Shown in pieces: positions 7,236-16,515 of a stretch of 64,000 nt of DNA. The notes under the pieces were generated by a model. That model was not told the origin of the DNA and did no database searches. It was given only the letters and a program-made list of their open reading frames with translations. Each line of letters opens with the position of its first letter. Within the stretch, counting starts at the first letter, position 1. The DNA comes from Tenacibaculum sp. M341 (GTDB lineage Bacteria > Bacteroidota > Bacteroidia > Flavobacteriales > Flavobacteriaceae): positions 310,001-374,000 of the forward strand of contig NZ_SJXJ01000002.1 in NCBI RefSeq assembly GCF_004337695.1, given 5' to 3'. Position numbers and translations under genes: made by a program.

Positions 7236-8606
7236 TTATCCTCTAATACCTTCTAAGTTGTATCCTAAGTATGGAACTTCTTTTTCAATAAAAGTTACTC
7301 CAAAATCTTGTAATTCTTCTAGTATAGGTTCATAAACCTCTTGGTTTATTGGAAGTTGTACACCAGGTTTAGTAATTTCACCATTTAAAATTCTCAATGT
7401 AGCCATTGCCACAGGTAAACCAACAGTTTTTGCCATAGCTGTGTAAGTTTGGTCCTCACCTTTAATAACCATGCTACTTTCTATTTGATGTTTTCCATTT
7501 TCATCTTCATACCCAAATTTATGATGCATTACAATCATATCTTTATCTTCAGGAGCAAGTGTCCAAGAATCCATCAATATTTTCTGTAAAATTTGTGCAG
7601 GTGTAGCATTTTGTAATGCTACTTTTTTATTTGGATTAAAAATATCTAATTCAACAAATTTTTCCCACATAACATCATCCTGATCTATTTTTAAATACGA
7701 TCTAAATTTAAGTTCAACAGAATCAGAAGGAGAATAAGCTAAAAAAGAGTTAGTGAAATCTCTATAGCTCATGTTTTCAGAATCTTCTATAGTGTAGCTG
7801 TCATCTGTCATACCTAGTTGAACAAATACGTTCCAGGCTCTTGAAAAACCAACTTTACGTATAGTTCCTCTGTACATGGTAGGAATATCATCTAAGCCAT
7901 AAATACTTCTATATTTTAAAGAATCTCTGTTGGCATAACCTTCAAAAGTTCCGCTTCCATTAATTTTTAAAAACTCAGTTCTTCTAAATAACTTATGATA
8001 AGGAATGTATTTATAAGTACCTTCTTGAATAAATTTTGATGCACCACCTTGTCCTGCTAATACTACATTTCTAGGGTTCCAAGTAAATTTATAGTTCCAT
8101 AAATTATTATCGCTTTCAGGAGCTACCAAACCACCAGTAAATGATTCAAAAAGTAACATTTTACCTCCTTTTTCTCTAATTTTATTGATTACTTCCATAG
8201 CACTCATATGATCAATACCAGGATCTAAACCAATTTCATTCATAAAAACCAGTCCCTTTTTTACAATTTCTTCATCAAGAGCTTTCATTTCTTTAGAAAT
8301 GTAAGAGGCAGTAACCATGTGTTTTTCAAATTGAACACAATTTTTTGCAACTTCTATATGCAAATGTGCAGGCAACATAGAAATTACAATATCAGAACTT
8401 TTAATTGCGTTTTCTCGCTCTTCGCTATTAAACACATTTAACTTTATAGCAGATGCATTTGGGTGATCATTTGTTTTTCTTTTAGCGTTTTCCAATGAAA
8501 GATCGCCAATAGTAATATGTAAGTTTTCTTCGGTAGATTTATCTAGTAAGTATTTTATTAAAGAAGAACTCGATCTTCCAGCTCCAATAATTAGAATATT
8601 TCTCAT
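7236..8606 (-). CDS. Saccharopine dehydrogenase family protein
   Basis: A 456-residue protein with an N-terminal Rossmann domain (NILIIGAGRSSSSLIKYLLD) and a saccharopine dehydrogenase-like C-terminal domain (MNEIGLDPGIDHMSAMEVI, then ESFTGGLVAPES). Homologues oxidise saccharopine to glutamate and 2-aminoadipate semialdehyde in lysine breakdown; related enzymes make carboxynorspermidine or homospermidine, so the substrate is not settled. The start at 8606 (MRNILIIGAG) puts the dinucleotide-binding loop at the usual place; the frame is open further upstream only with non-ATG starts. It is divergent from the DUF423 gene. Confidence 0.85.
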   Translation of the reverse strand: MRNILIIGAGRSSSSLIKYLLDKSTEENLHITIGDLSLENAKRKTNDHPNASAIKLNVFNSEERENAIKSSDIVISMLPAHLHIEVAKNCVQFEKHMVTASYISKEMKALDEEIVKKGLVFMNEIGLDPGIDHMSAMEVINKIREKGGKMLLFESFTGGLVAPESDNNLWNYKFTWNPRNVVLAGQGGASKFIQEGTYKYIPYHKLFRRTEFLKINGSGTFEGYANRDSLKYRSIYGLDDIPTMYRGTIRKVGFSRAWNVFVQLGMTDDSYTIEDSENMSYRDFTNSFLAYSPSDSVELKFRSYLKIDQDDVMWEKFVELDIFNPNKKVALQNATPAQILQKILMDSWTLAPEDKDMIVMHHKFGYEDENGKHQIESSMVIKGEDQTYTAMAKTVGLPVAMATLRILNGEITKPGVQLPINQEVYEPILEELQDFGVTFIEKEVPYLGYNLEGIRG

Positions 8607-8687
8607 AAAATATGCTGTATTTTTGTAATTATTTATGGACAAAAAGCATTTGTCATAAAAGTTTAAAATCAAACAAATATAAAAAAG

Positions 8688-9068
8688 ATGTATAAAAATT
8701 TAACAATTATTTCCGTTTTAGGTGTATTAACTATTGTTTTAGGAGCATTTGGAGCACATTCTTTAAAGGAAAAATTAACGCCAGAGGCAATGCAGAGCTT
8801 TGAAACAGCAGTGAGATATCAGATGTATCATGTAATTGTTTTATTAGTGATCAATCTTCATCAAAATTTTTCTTCAAAATTTAAAAACAAAATAACCTAT
8901 AGTTTTTTAGTCGGGATTTTACTTTTTTCGGGTTCTATTTATTTAATGTATTTAGCCAATATACCAGCAAAAACTATTTGGTTTTTAACACCTTTAGGTG
9001 GAGTTGTGCTTATTTTTGGATGGGTTTTTATGGTGTTAGAGTTTGTCAAAAAGGCTAAAAGTCAATAA
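8688..9068 (+). CDS. DUF423 membrane protein
   Basis: A 126-residue inner-membrane protein with four predicted helices. The start (ISVLGVLTIVLGAFGAHSLK, then a helix around VRYQMYHVIVLL) is the DUF423/YgdD pattern, with the conserved GAFGAH and YQMYH motifs. Molecular function is unknown. It is divergent from saccharopine dehydrogenase and upstream of pckA, which has its own promoter. Confidence 0.88.
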   Translation: MYKNLTIISVLGVLTIVLGAFGAHSLKEKLTPEAMQSFETAVRYQMYHVIVLLVINLHQNFSSKFKNKITYSFLVGILLFSGSIYLMYLANIPAKTIWFLTPLGGVVLIFGWVFMVLEFVKKAKSQ

Positions 9069-9116
9069 TTTGTTGATAAAAAATAGGTATAACTAATTAC
9101 TTTAAACAAAAAGGTT

Positions 9117-9124
9117 TATTTTTG
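9117..9124 (+). promoter_or_regulatory. -7 element of the pckA promoter
   Basis: TATTTTTG fits TAnnTTTG and lies 32 bases before the pckA ATG. No convincing -33 TTTG is seen, so activation by a regulator is possible. Confidence 0.45.
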
Positions 9125-9155
9125 CTTGAAATTAAACACAACAAAAAAATAAGAG

Positions 9156-10769
9156 ATGGCAAATCTTGAAACGAAAACGATTTCGTTAGAATCATTAGGA
9201 ATTAAGAGTTCTGACGTTCGTTATCAGTTAACTTCAGAGGAGTTACATAATTTAACTATAGAGAAAGGACAAGGTAAAGAATCTGCATTTGGTGCTATAG
9301 CAGTAAATACAGGTGAGTTTACAGGAAGGTCTCCAATGGATAGATTTATAGTTAAAGACGAAATAACTAAAGATGAGATTTGGTGGGGAGATATTAATAT
9401 TCCTTTCGATTCAGATAAGTTTGATGCTTTATACGAAAAAGTAACAGCTTACTTATCAGATAAAGAGATTTTTGTTAGAGATAGTTATGCTTGTGCAGAT
9501 CAAGATTATAAATTAAATATTAGAGTTGTAAATGAGTATCCATGGAGTAACATGTTTGCTTACAACATGTTTTTACGACCAACAGAAGAAGAGTTAAAAG
9601 ATTTCGATCCAGAATGGACAGTAATCAATGCGCCAGGTTTTATGGCAGATGCAGCTGTAGATGGTACACGTCAGCATAACTTCGCAATTTTAAACTTTTC
9701 TAGAAAAGTAGCTTTAATTGGTGGTACTGGATATACAGGAGAAATTAAGAAAGGAATCTTTTCTGCTTTAAATTTCATTTTACCAGTATATAAAAACACA
9801 TTACCAATGCACTGTTCTGCAAATGTTGGTAAAGATGGTGATACTGCTATTTTCTTCGGATTATCAGGTACAGGTAAAACTACATTATCTACAGATCCAA
9901 ACAGAAGTTTAATTGGTGATGATGAACACGGTTGGACTGCAGAAAATTCTGTATTTAACTTTGAAGGAGGTTGTTACGCTAAAGTAATCGATTTGTCTCA
10001 AGAGAAAGAACCAGAAATTTATGGAGCTATTAAAAAAGGAGCAATCCTTGAGAATATCATCATGAATGAAGCTGGTGAAGTAGATTTTGGAGACACAACT
10101 ATTACACAAAACACACGTGTGAGTTATCCAATTCACCACATTGAAAATATTAAAACACCATCTATTGGAAAAAATCCTAAAAATGTATTCTTCTTAACAG
10201 CAGATGCATTTGGGGTATTACCTCCAATATCTAAATTAACGCCAGGTCAAGCGGCTTACCACTTTATTTCTGGATATACAGCAAAAGTTGCTGGTACTGA
10301 AGCAGGTGTTACAGAACCATTGCCAAGTTTCTCTGCTTGTTTTGGAGCGCCATTTATGCCATTACACCCAACTCGTTATGCTGAAATGTTAAGCGAGAAA
10401 ATGAAAGAAACAGGGGTAAATGTATGGTTAGTTAATACAGGTTGGTTTGCTGGTCCTTACGGAGTAGGAAATAGAATGAAGTTAAAGTATACTCGTGCAA
10501 TGATTAATGCTGCTTTGACAGGTGGATTACCAGAAGAGATTACATACGAAGATTATCATATTCATTCAGTATTTGGTTTAGCACAACCAAGAACTTGTCC
10601 AGGTGTACCAGACGAATTATTAAGTCAACGTAAAGCTTGGGATAATGATGAAGGATATTACGAAACTGCACATAAATTAGCTGATTCTTTTAGAGCTAAC
10701 TTTAAAAAGTTTGAAGAATACGCAAATGAAGAAATTTTAGCAGGAGGGCCTCCAATTATAAAGAAGTAA
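9156..10769 (+). CDS. pckA: Phosphoenolpyruvate carboxykinase (ATP)
   Basis: A gluconeogenic enzyme of 537 residues, ATP type, that converts oxaloacetate to phosphoenolpyruvate. Visible features are the arginine of the substrate site in TGRSPMDRF, the P-loop FFGLSGTGKTTLS, the metal-binding acidic motif LIGDDEHGW that follows, and the adenine-site region near the C-terminus. The length is normal. It is monocistronic, with a promoter at 9117 and a terminator at 10791. In a polysaccharide-degrading flavobacterium it would balance growth on amino acids against growth on sugars. Confidence 0.97.
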   Translation: MANLETKTISLESLGIKSSDVRYQLTSEELHNLTIEKGQGKESAFGAIAVNTGEFTGRSPMDRFIVKDEITKDEIWWGDINIPFDSDKFDALYEKVTAYLSDKEIFVRDSYACADQDYKLNIRVVNEYPWSNMFAYNMFLRPTEEELKDFDPEWTVINAPGFMADAAVDGTRQHNFAILNFSRKVALIGGTGYTGEIKKGIFSALNFILPVYKNTLPMHCSANVGKDGDTAIFFGLSGTGKTTLSTDPNRSLIGDDEHGWTAENSVFNFEGGCYAKVIDLSQEKEPEIYGAIKKGAILENIIMNEAGEVDFGDTTITQNTRVSYPIHHIENIKTPSIGKNPKNVFFLTADAFGVLPPISKLTPGQAAYHFISGYTAKVAGTEAGVTEPLPSFSACFGAPFMPLHPTRYAEMLSEKMKETGVNVWLVNTGWFAGPYGVGNRMKLKYTRAMINAALTGGLPEEITYEDYHIHSVFGLAQPRTCPGVPDELLSQRKAWDNDEGYYETAHKLADSFRANFKKFEEYANEEILAGGPPIIKK

Positions 10770-10790
10770 TTCTAGTTAAAAATAAGTCAG

Positions 10791-10818
10791 AAAGCATCCG
10801 TTATAGGATGCTTTTTTT
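10791..10818 (+). terminator. Intrinsic terminator of pckA
   Basis: AAAGCATCC pairs with GGATGCTTT (10806-10814) and is followed by a T-run. It lies 22 bases after the pckA stop and 42 before ade. Confidence 0.85.
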
Positions 10819-10859
10819 ATGCAAAAAAATGTCATTATTTTAGCTAAAAATAAACACGA

Positions 10860-12482
10860 ATGATTGTACAAGGTAACATTGTAAATATTAGAGAGAAAAA
10901 AATATTTAAAGGAGAGATTGAAGTAGAAAACGGTAAAATAGTAAACATTCGTGAAGCTAATCATTCTGTAGAAAGCTATATTTTACCAGGATTTGTAGAT
11001 GCTCATATACATATTGAAAGTTCAATGTTGGTTCCTTCTGAGTTTGCTAAAATAGCAGTTACTCATGGAACAGTAGCTACCGTTTCAGATCCACATGAAA
11101 TAGCAAATGTTTTAGGGGTAGCAGGAGTAGATTTTATGATTGAAAACGGAAAGAAAGTGCCTTTAAAATTTAATTTTGGAGCACCTTCTTGTGTCCCAGC
11201 AACTTCTTTTGAAAGTGCCGGAGCTGTTATTGATTCAGAAGCTATTAAATTAATGATGGAAAACCCTGATATTAAATATTTAGCTGAAATGATGAATTAT
11301 CCAGGAGTTTTATTTGACGATGAAGAGGTGTTAAAAAAGATTCAGCATGCAAAAGATAATAACAAACCAGTTGATGGACATGCACCAGGAGTTAGGGGAG
11401 AGGACATTAGTAAATATATTGCGGCTGGAATTTCTACTGATCATGAATGTTTTACCTATGAAGAAGCTTTAGAAAAGTTACAAAAAGGAATGAAAGTGAT
11501 TGTCAGGGAAGGAAGTGCAGCTAAAAATTTTGAAGCATTGATCGATTTGCTGCCAGAGTATTTTGAAAACATGATGTTTTGTTCTGATGATAAACATCCG
11601 GATGATTTATTAATTGGTCATATTAATGAGTTATGTGTGCGAGCTGTAGCTAAAGGAATTGATGTTTATAAAGTTTTACAGGCAGCTTGTATAAACCCTG
11701 TTGAACACTATAATTTAGATGTAGGCTTGTTAAAAGAAGGCGATTTAGCTGACTTTATTATGGTAAACAACCTTACAGACTTTTCTGTAGAAAAAACATT
11801 TATAAATGGAGAATTAGTAGCTGAAAACGGCAATTCGTTTGTAAAGTCAGTTGCATTTGACGTGTTGAATAATTTTAATACAGAAAAAAAGAAGGTGTCT
11901 GATTTTGAATATCATTCAGCATCAGAAAAAATAAGAGTAATTGAAGCACTAGATGGTGAGTTGGTAACCAATGAAATTGAATCAAGTTCTTTAATTAGTG
12001 AAGGTAATTTAATATCAAATACAGAAAATGACGTTTTAAAAATGACGGTAGTCAACCGTTATAAAAATGCAGAGCCTGCAATTGCTTTTATTAAAAACTT
12101 TGGTTTAAAACAAGGAGCTATCGCAAGTTCAGTAGGGCACGATTCTCATAATATTATTGCAGTAGGAGTTTCTGATGAAGCTATCTGTAGAGCTGTAAAT
12201 TTATTAATAGAAAATAAAGGAGGTGTTTGTGCTGTTTATGATTCAGTGGAAAAAGTTGTGTCGTTACCTGTTGCAGGAATTATGAGTGATAAACCTGCAG
12301 AAGAGATAGGGAAAGCTTATGCTGAGTTAGATGCAATGGCTAAAAAAATGGGAAGTAGTTTAAGAGCACCTTATATGACATTGTCATTTATGGCTTTATT
12401 AGTGATTCCTTCATTAAAATTATCTGATAAAGGTTTGTTCGACGGAAATAGTTTTAAATTCACGTCTTTAGAAATAAAATAA
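10860..12482 (+). CDS. ade: Adenine deaminase
   Basis: An amidohydrolase-superfamily adenine deaminase of 540 residues (adenine to hypoxanthine plus ammonia, purine salvage). The metal-binding motif [14 protein letters not shown] is near residue 45. It is followed by [10 protein letters not shown], the DGHAPG histidine near 173, and [12 protein letters not shown]. The C-terminal half carries the Ade-specific domain with [14 protein letters not shown]. The length and order match the bacterial Ade family rather than the eukaryotic-type deaminase. It is bounded by the pckA terminator and its own terminator at 12503. Confidence 0.95.
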   Translation: MIVQGNIVNIREKKIFKGEIEVENGKIVNIREANHSVESYILPGFVDAHIHIESSMLVPSEFAKIAVTHGTVATVSDPHEIANVLGVAGVDFMIENGKKVPLKFNFGAPSCVPATSFESAGAVIDSEAIKLMMENPDIKYLAEMMNYPGVLFDDEEVLKKIQHAKDNNKPVDGHAPGVRGEDISKYIAAGISTDHECFTYEEALEKLQKGMKVIVREGSAAKNFEALIDLLPEYFENMMFCSDDKHPDDLLIGHINELCVRAVAKGIDVYKVLQAACINPVEHYNLDVGLLKEGDLADFIMVNNLTDFSVEKTFINGELVAENGNSFVKSVAFDVLNNFNTEKKKVSDFEYHSASEKIRVIEALDGELVTNEIESSSLISEGNLISNTENDVLKMTVVNRYKNAEPAIAFIKNFGLKQGAIASSVGHDSHNIIAVGVSDEAICRAVNLLIENKGGVCAVYDSVEKVVSLPVAGIMSDKPAEEIGKAYAELDAMAKKMGSSLRAPYMTLSFMALLVIPSLKLSDKGLFDGNSFKFTSLEIK

Positions 12483-12502
12483 TTTGATTTTCAATAACAT
12501 AA

Positions 12503-12540
12503 AAAAAACGTTTGAAGCCAAGCTCCAAACGTTTTTTATT
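12503..12540. terminator. Bidirectional terminator between ade and metK
   Basis: The 12-bp stem AAAAAACGTTTG/CAAACGTTTTTT (12503-12514 with 12526-12537) has a short inner AGC/GCT pairing and A/T flanks on both sides. Confidence 0.88.
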
Positions 12541-12560
12541 TATGTATAAAATACTATTTC

Positions 12561-13814
12561 TTATAAAGAAAAAGCTTGTTTTACAGTATCAACATAGTCT
12601 AGTTTTTCCCATGTGAACAACTCAACATCAACAACTTTCTTTTCTCCATTAGGTTGTTCAAAAGTTTTAGAAACAACTTCGTTTGTTCTTCCCATGTGTC
12701 CGTAAGCAGCAGTTTCGCTGTACATTGGAGTACGTAACTTTAAACGATCTTCAATAGCGTGAGGTCTCATGTCAAAAATTTCAGAAACTTTCTGAGCAAT
12801 CTCTCCGTCAGATAAACCAACTTTAGAAGTTCCGTAGGTATCAACAAAAATTCCCATAGGTTCAACAACTCCAATCGCATAAGAAACTTGTACTAAAACT
12901 TCATCAGCAACACCTGCTGCAACTAGGTTTTTAGCAACGTGTCTTGTAGCGTAAGCAGCACTTCTATCTACTTTACTTGGGTCTTTTCCAGAGAAAGCAC
13001 CACCACCGTGTGCACCCTTACCACCGTAAGTATCAACGATAATTTTTCTACCTGTCAACCCTGTATCACCGTGAGGTCCTCCAATAACAAATTTACCTGT
13101 TGGATTGATATGGTATTTAATATCGTCATTGAATAATGTCTGAATTTGAGCTGGAAGTTTAGCTACAACTCTAGGTATTAAAATGTTTTTAATGTCTTCT
13201 CTAATTTTGGCTAACATTTCATCATCAGAACCAAAATCATCGTGTTGTGTAGATACCACAATAGCTTCAACTCTCAAAGGAGTATTGTCATCAGAATACT
13301 CAATAGTTACCTGACTTTTAGCATCTGGACGTAAGTAAGTGATTTCACTATTTTCTCTACGTAAGTCTGCTAATTCTTTTAAAATTAAGTGAGATAAATC
13401 AAGAGCTAAAGGCATAAAAGTTTCAGTCTCATTAGTAGCATAACCAAACATCATTCCTTGGTCACCAGCTCCTTGTTCTTCCTTTTTAGCTCTATCTACA
13501 CCACGATTGATGTCGTCAGATTGCTCGTGAATTGCAGAAAATACTCCACAAGAGTTACCGTCAAACATATATTCGCTTTTTGTATAACCTATCTTGTTAA
13601 TTACATTTCTTGCTATTTTTTGAACATCTAAATATACTTTAGACTTTACTTCTCCAGCTAATACTACTTGTCCAGTAGTTACTAAAGTTTCACAAGCAAC
13701 TTTTGCATCAGCATCAAAAGCTAAAAAATTATCTATTAAAGCATCACTAATTTGATCTGCTACTTTATCTGGATGTCCTTCAGATACACTCTCTGATGTA
13801 AAAAAGTATGACAT
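12561..13814 (-). CDS. metK: S-adenosylmethionine synthase
   Basis: A methionine adenosyltransferase of 417 residues that makes SAM from methionine and ATP. Family signatures are seen at the start ([20 protein letters not shown]), then [12 protein letters not shown], and the P-loop-like [18 protein letters not shown]. The start at 13814 is chosen because it gives the standard N-terminus; the frame is open upstream only with non-ATG starts. A SAM-II riboswitch lies 77 bases upstream of the start and a promoter just beyond it, so the gene is probably shut down by its own product. Confidence 0.97.
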   Translation of the reverse strand: MSYFFTSESVSEGHPDKVADQISDALIDNFLAFDADAKVACETLVTTGQVVLAGEVKSKVYLDVQKIARNVINKIGYTKSEYMFDGNSCGVFSAIHEQSDDINRGVDRAKKEEQGAGDQGMMFGYATNETETFMPLALDLSHLILKELADLRRENSEITYLRPDAKSQVTIEYSDDNTPLRVEAIVVSTQHDDFGSDDEMLAKIREDIKNILIPRVVAKLPAQIQTLFNDDIKYHINPTGKFVIGGPHGDTGLTGRKIIVDTYGGKGAHGGGAFSGKDPSKVDRSAAYATRHVAKNLVAAGVADEVLVQVSYAIGVVEPMGIFVDTYGTSKVGLSDGEIAQKVSEIFDMRPHAIEDRLKLRTPMYSETAAYGHMGRTNEVVSKTFEQPNGEKKVVDVELFTWEKLDYVDTVKQAFSL

Positions 13815-13890
13815 ATTTTTCTTTTTATTATCTGTTAATTTGGTGTTTAGTGAACTGACTGAGCGTCCGAGAAAGAAGTAAAACATTACT

Positions 13891-13938
13891 GCTTTAGCAT
13901 TTTTTCACGAGGTTGCAATCAGATCAAATTTGTCCTCT
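13891..13938 (-). promoter_or_regulatory. SAM-II riboswitch upstream of metK
   Basis: Read on the minus strand, the segment has a P1 stem (GAGG at 13937-13934 with CCTC at 13912-13909). It also has a loop rich in T with CTGATTGCAA, then CGTGAAAAAATGCTAAAGC. The strings GATTGCAA, CGTGA and GCTAAA at these spacings are hallmarks of the SAM-II (metA-type) aptamer, a compact pseudoknot that binds SAM and controls translation or transcription. Placement between promoter (13950-13957) and metK fits feedback by SAM. Confidence 0.85.
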
Positions 13939-13949
13939 AAAATCGGCAT

Positions 13950-13957
13950 CAAATTTA
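13950..13957 (-). promoter_or_regulatory. -7 element of the metK promoter
   Basis: TAAATTTG on the minus strand matches the consensus and predicts a transcript start about 5-8 bases before the 5' edge of the SAM-II aptamer. A T-run lies 18 bases upstream at the -33 position. Confidence 0.6.
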
Positions 13958-14042
13958 ATACTATTCTTTCATTATAAAAATTTAATTTCTTAATATATTT
14001 ATAAAATCAATTATTGTATAAGAAAAACCGATCTAAACATAA

Positions 14043-14073
14043 TTGAAATAAGTGAAATAAATTCTTACATTTG
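14043..14073 (+). promoter_or_regulatory. trxA promoter
   Basis: TTG (14043-14045), a 20-base spacer and TACATTTG (14066-14073) form a near-ideal Bacteroidota promoter 29 bases before the trxA ATG. Confidence 0.7.
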
Positions 14074-14102
14074 TACTGATTAATACATAAAAAGACAAGA
14101 AA

Positions 14103-14420
14103 ATGGCATTAGAAATTACAGATACATCTTTTGAGGAAATAGTACTTAAATCAGATAAACCAGTTTTAGTAGATTTTTGGGCTACATGGTGTGGACCTTG
14201 TAGAATGGTTGGACCAATCATAGATGAAATTAGCCAAGAGTATGAAGGGAAAGCTGTTATTGGTAAAGTAGATGTAGATGCTAATCAAGAATTTGCTGCA
14301 AAGTACGGTGTACGTAACATACCTACTGTTTTAGTATTTAAAAATGGAGAAGTAGTAGCAAAGCAAGTTGGAGCTGCTCCAAAGAAAGCATATACAGATA
14401 AAATTGATGCTGCTTTATAA
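14103..14420 (+). CDS. trxA: Thioredoxin
   Basis: A small cytoplasmic disulfide reductase of 105 residues. The active site WATWCGPCRM and the cis-Pro loop VRNIPTVLVF are intact, and length and order are those of classical thioredoxin 1. It would be reduced by thioredoxin reductase, which is not in this window. The gene is a single unit with its own promoter and a strong terminator at 14446. The contrast with the Ser-for-Cys TlpA-like protein at 1743-2657 is noteworthy. Confidence 0.97.
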   Translation: MALEITDTSFEEIVLKSDKPVLVDFWATWCGPCRMVGPIIDEISQEYEGKAVIGKVDVDANQEFAAKYGVRNIPTVLVFKNGEVVAKQVGAAPKKAYTDKIDAAL

Positions 14421-14445
14421 ATAATTACTCTTTTAAAAAGATATT

Positions 14446-14490
14446 AGAGGTTGTATTCGTAATGAAATACAACCTCTTTTGTTTTTTATT
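14446..14490 (+). terminator. Intrinsic terminator of trxA
   Basis: The 12-bp perfect stem AGAGGTTGTATT/AATACAACCTCT (14446-14457 with 14466-14477) is followed by a T-rich run. Confidence 0.88.
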
Positions 14491-14516
14491 TAAATGCATA
14501 TTTCTATTTTTGGTAT

Positions 14517-15443
14517 ATGAGTTTACAACTTTCACAATTACAATCATCAGAAATTAAAAATCTCGATCTTTTAGCCAAACAAGTGGTAGAAGGTTTTATA
14601 ACAGGAATGCATAAAAGTCCGTTTCATGGATTTTCTGTTGAGTTTTCTGAACATAAATTATATAATAAAGGAGAAAATACAAGACATATTGATTGGAAGC
14701 TCTTTGCAAAAACAGAAAAGTTGTACACGAAAAAATATGAAGAGGAAACAAATTTAAGATGTCATATTATCATTGATAACTCTTCATCTATGCATTATCC
14801 TATAAAAGAGAAGCAACAATTAAATGACTTAAATAAAATTGGGTTTTCTGCAGTTGCAGCTGCTTCTTTAATTGAGTTATTAAAAAAACAAAGAGATGCT
14901 GTAGGTTTAAGTGTATATGCTGATACTTATGAATACTATGCACCAGAAAAAGGTAATGATAGGCATAGGAAATTATTAACAAGTAAATTAGAAGAACTAC
15001 TACAGAAACCGTCATCATCAAAAAAAACAGATACTTATAAGTATTTGCATGAAATTGCTGAAAAGATTCATAGACGTTCTTTAATTTTTCTTTTTACTGA
15101 TATGTTTCAGCCTTCAAGTGATCAAGAAGAGTTATTCGATGCACTTCGCCATTTGAAGCACAACAAACATGAGGTTATTTTGTTTCATACGATCGATAAA
15201 GAGTATGAATTGAATTTCGATTTTGAAAATACTCCCCAAAAATTTATTGACGTAGAAACAAATGAAGAAATAAATTTATATGCAGACAGCGTTAAGAGCA
15301 ATTATAAGAAAGAGGTTGCTAAGTTTTTTGATGAATTAAAAAATAAATGTTTGCAGTATAAAATTAGCTATGTTCCTGTAAATACAAGAGATGGTTATCA
15401 AAAAATACTAACGAACTATTTAATTAGTAGAAATAAATTCTAA
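14517..15443 (+). CDS. DUF58 / vWA-like protein
   Basis: A 308-residue DUF58 protein. The family core GENTRHIDWKLFAKTEKLY is followed by a von Willebrand A-like fold whose metal site starts IIDNSSSMHYP (D-x-S-x-S) and a second part LIFLFTDMFQPS. DUF58 proteins are usually encoded beside MoxR AAA+ ATPases and take part in chaperone-like maturation of metal-containing or envelope proteins. No MoxR gene is adjacent here, which is slightly unusual. No signal peptide is seen, so a cytoplasmic location is likely. Confidence 0.88.
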   Translation: MSLQLSQLQSSEIKNLDLLAKQVVEGFITGMHKSPFHGFSVEFSEHKLYNKGENTRHIDWKLFAKTEKLYTKKYEEETNLRCHIIIDNSSSMHYPIKEKQQLNDLNKIGFSAVAAASLIELLKKQRDAVGLSVYADTYEYYAPEKGNDRHRKLLTSKLEELLQKPSSSKKTDTYKYLHEIAEKIHRRSLIFLFTDMFQPSSDQEELFDALRHLKHNKHEVILFHTIDKEYELNFDFENTPQKFIDVETNEEINLYADSVKSNYKKEVAKFFDELKNKCLQYKISYVPVNTRDGYQKILTNYLISRNKF

Positions 15444-15458
15444 ATTTCGCTAAAAAAG

Positions 15459-15490
15459 TTTGGTGGAAATAAAAATAGATTATATATTTG
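15459..15490 (+). promoter_or_regulatory. Promoter of tRNA-Asp copy 1
   Basis: TTTG (15459-15462), 20-base spacer, TATATTTG (15483-15490): a full consensus Bacteroidota promoter, 18 bases before the mature tRNA 5' end. Confidence 0.75.
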
Positions 15491-15508
15491 CATCCGCATT
15501 AAAGCAAC

Positions 15509-15582
15509 GGTCTGGTAGTTCAGCTGGTTAGAATACATGCCTGTCACGCATGGGGTCGCGGGTTCGAGTCCCGTCCAGACCG
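15509..15582 (+). tRNA. tRNA-Asp (GTC), copy 1
   Basis: A 74-nt cloverleaf. The acceptor stem GGTCTGG pairs with CCAGACC, with discriminator G. The anticodon stem CATGC/GCATG encloses loop CTGTCAC with anticodon GTC, and the T arm is GCGGG-TTCGAGT-CCCGT. The 3' CCA is not encoded. It is identical to the copy at 16408-16481 and has its own promoter and terminator. Confidence 0.97.
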
Positions 15583-15585
15583 CAA

Positions 15586-15616
15586 AAAGCTTCTCAATTT
15601 TTGAGAAGCTTTTTTT
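15586..15616 (+). terminator. Terminator of tRNA-Asp copy 1
   Basis: AAAGCTTCTCAA/TTGAGAAGCTTT with loop TTT, followed by T-run. Nearly the same hairpin follows copy 2, showing that the whole transcription unit was duplicated. Confidence 0.88.
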
Positions 15617-15729
15617 ATTTCCCACTTTTATTTTTTCAAATATTTAAAGAACTTCTAAGTAAACTAGGTTAAAACACTGTATTTTTTCTAAAGCATATTT
15701 TTTAAATTTAACTTAACAAAGGTTTTATT

Positions 15730-16287
15730 ATGAGTATGTTAAGTAAGTTGACGCATTTTGCAAAGTTGGAAAGGATTATAGCAACAGTATGTATATTTAT
15801 GCCTTTGCTGTTAAAATGGGCAGATGATAATGAACCTTTTAGAGAAAGTATAAGCGATTATGTGTATATGTTTAATGGACATATATATGGCTTGTTACTT
15901 ACGCTAGCTTCTATGCTTTTTGTTTTTAATGGAACTGTATATATAAAAAAGAACAAAAGGCTACCACATTCTAAAAGGCATGGTAAATGGTACAATATTG
16001 TTTTAGGATTGGCTTTATTAGGTATTTTACTTTTTCCACACAGAGAGTATACAATTATTCATTATTCTTTTGCTGCTTTGTTTTTTGGAGGTAGTGCTTT
16101 GGTAATAGGTATTTTTAATGATAGAAGACATCGTGCAATTAGTATTGTAATAGCTGCTGTGTCTATATTAGGTTTAATCTTGTATTTGATAGATGAATCG
16201 ATAATTTCGTTGTTTTGGGCAGAGTGGATTTCGTTGTTCGTAATAGCAATTCATTATATTTTAGAGTCAAAAGGAATTTTAGATTAA
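15730..16287 (+). CDS. Multi-pass membrane protein of unknown function
   Basis: A 185-residue protein with about five to six hydrophobic helices. Notable features are an N-terminal ATVCIFMPLLLKW, a conserved-looking ESISDYVYM, then HIYGLLLTLASMLFVF, and an FNDRRHRA loop. The arrangement is like small integral membrane proteins annotated only as hypothetical in Bacteroidota. I do not recognise a function. It is the only gene between the two identical tRNA-Asp units, so recombination between them could delete it. Confidence 0.6.
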   Translation: MSMLSKLTHFAKLERIIATVCIFMPLLLKWADDNEPFRESISDYVYMFNGHIYGLLLTLASMLFVFNGTVYIKKNKRLPHSKRHGKWYNIVLGLALLGILLFPHREYTIIHYSFAALFFGGSALVIGIFNDRRHRAISIVIAAVSILGLILYLIDESIISLFWAEWISLFVIAIHYILESKGILD

Positions 16288-16356
16288 AAAAAATATTTAT
16301 TGTAAACTTCATGTTTTCAAAACATTAAAAAATTAATGTAAAACTTATTGAAATTA

Positions 16357-16390
16357 TTTGATGATAATTCAAAAAAGGTTTATATATTTG
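16357..16390 (+). promoter_or_regulatory. Promoter of tRNA-Asp copy 2
   Basis: TTTG (16357-16360), 22-base spacer and TATATTTG (16383-16390). The -7 region and the following GCA(C/T)CCGCA are shared with copy 1, while the -33 region differs. Confidence 0.65.
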
Positions 16391-16407
16391 CACCCGCAAT
16401 AAGCAAC

Positions 16408-16481
16408 GGTCTGGTAGTTCAGCTGGTTAGAATACATGCCTGTCACGCATGGGGTCGCGGGTTCGAGTCCCGTCCAGACCG
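16408..16481 (+). tRNA. tRNA-Asp (GTC), copy 2
   Basis: Identical in all 74 nt to the copy at 15509-15582, with anticodon GTC, discriminator G and no encoded CCA. A terminator hairpin follows directly. Confidence 0.97.
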
Positions 16482-16484
16482 CAG

Positions 16485-16515
16485 AAAGCTTCTCAAATTT
16501 TGAGAAGCTTTTTTC
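16485..16515 (+). terminator. Terminator of tRNA-Asp copy 2
   Basis: AAAGCTTCTCAA/TTGAGAAGCTTT hairpin with a T-run, matching the copy 1 terminator. Confidence 0.88.

Noticed and set aside
15440-15625. Minus-strand open frame of 61 residues containing VWTGLEPATPCVTG
   Set aside because: It is the antisense of tRNA-Asp copy 1, a known source of false small proteins.
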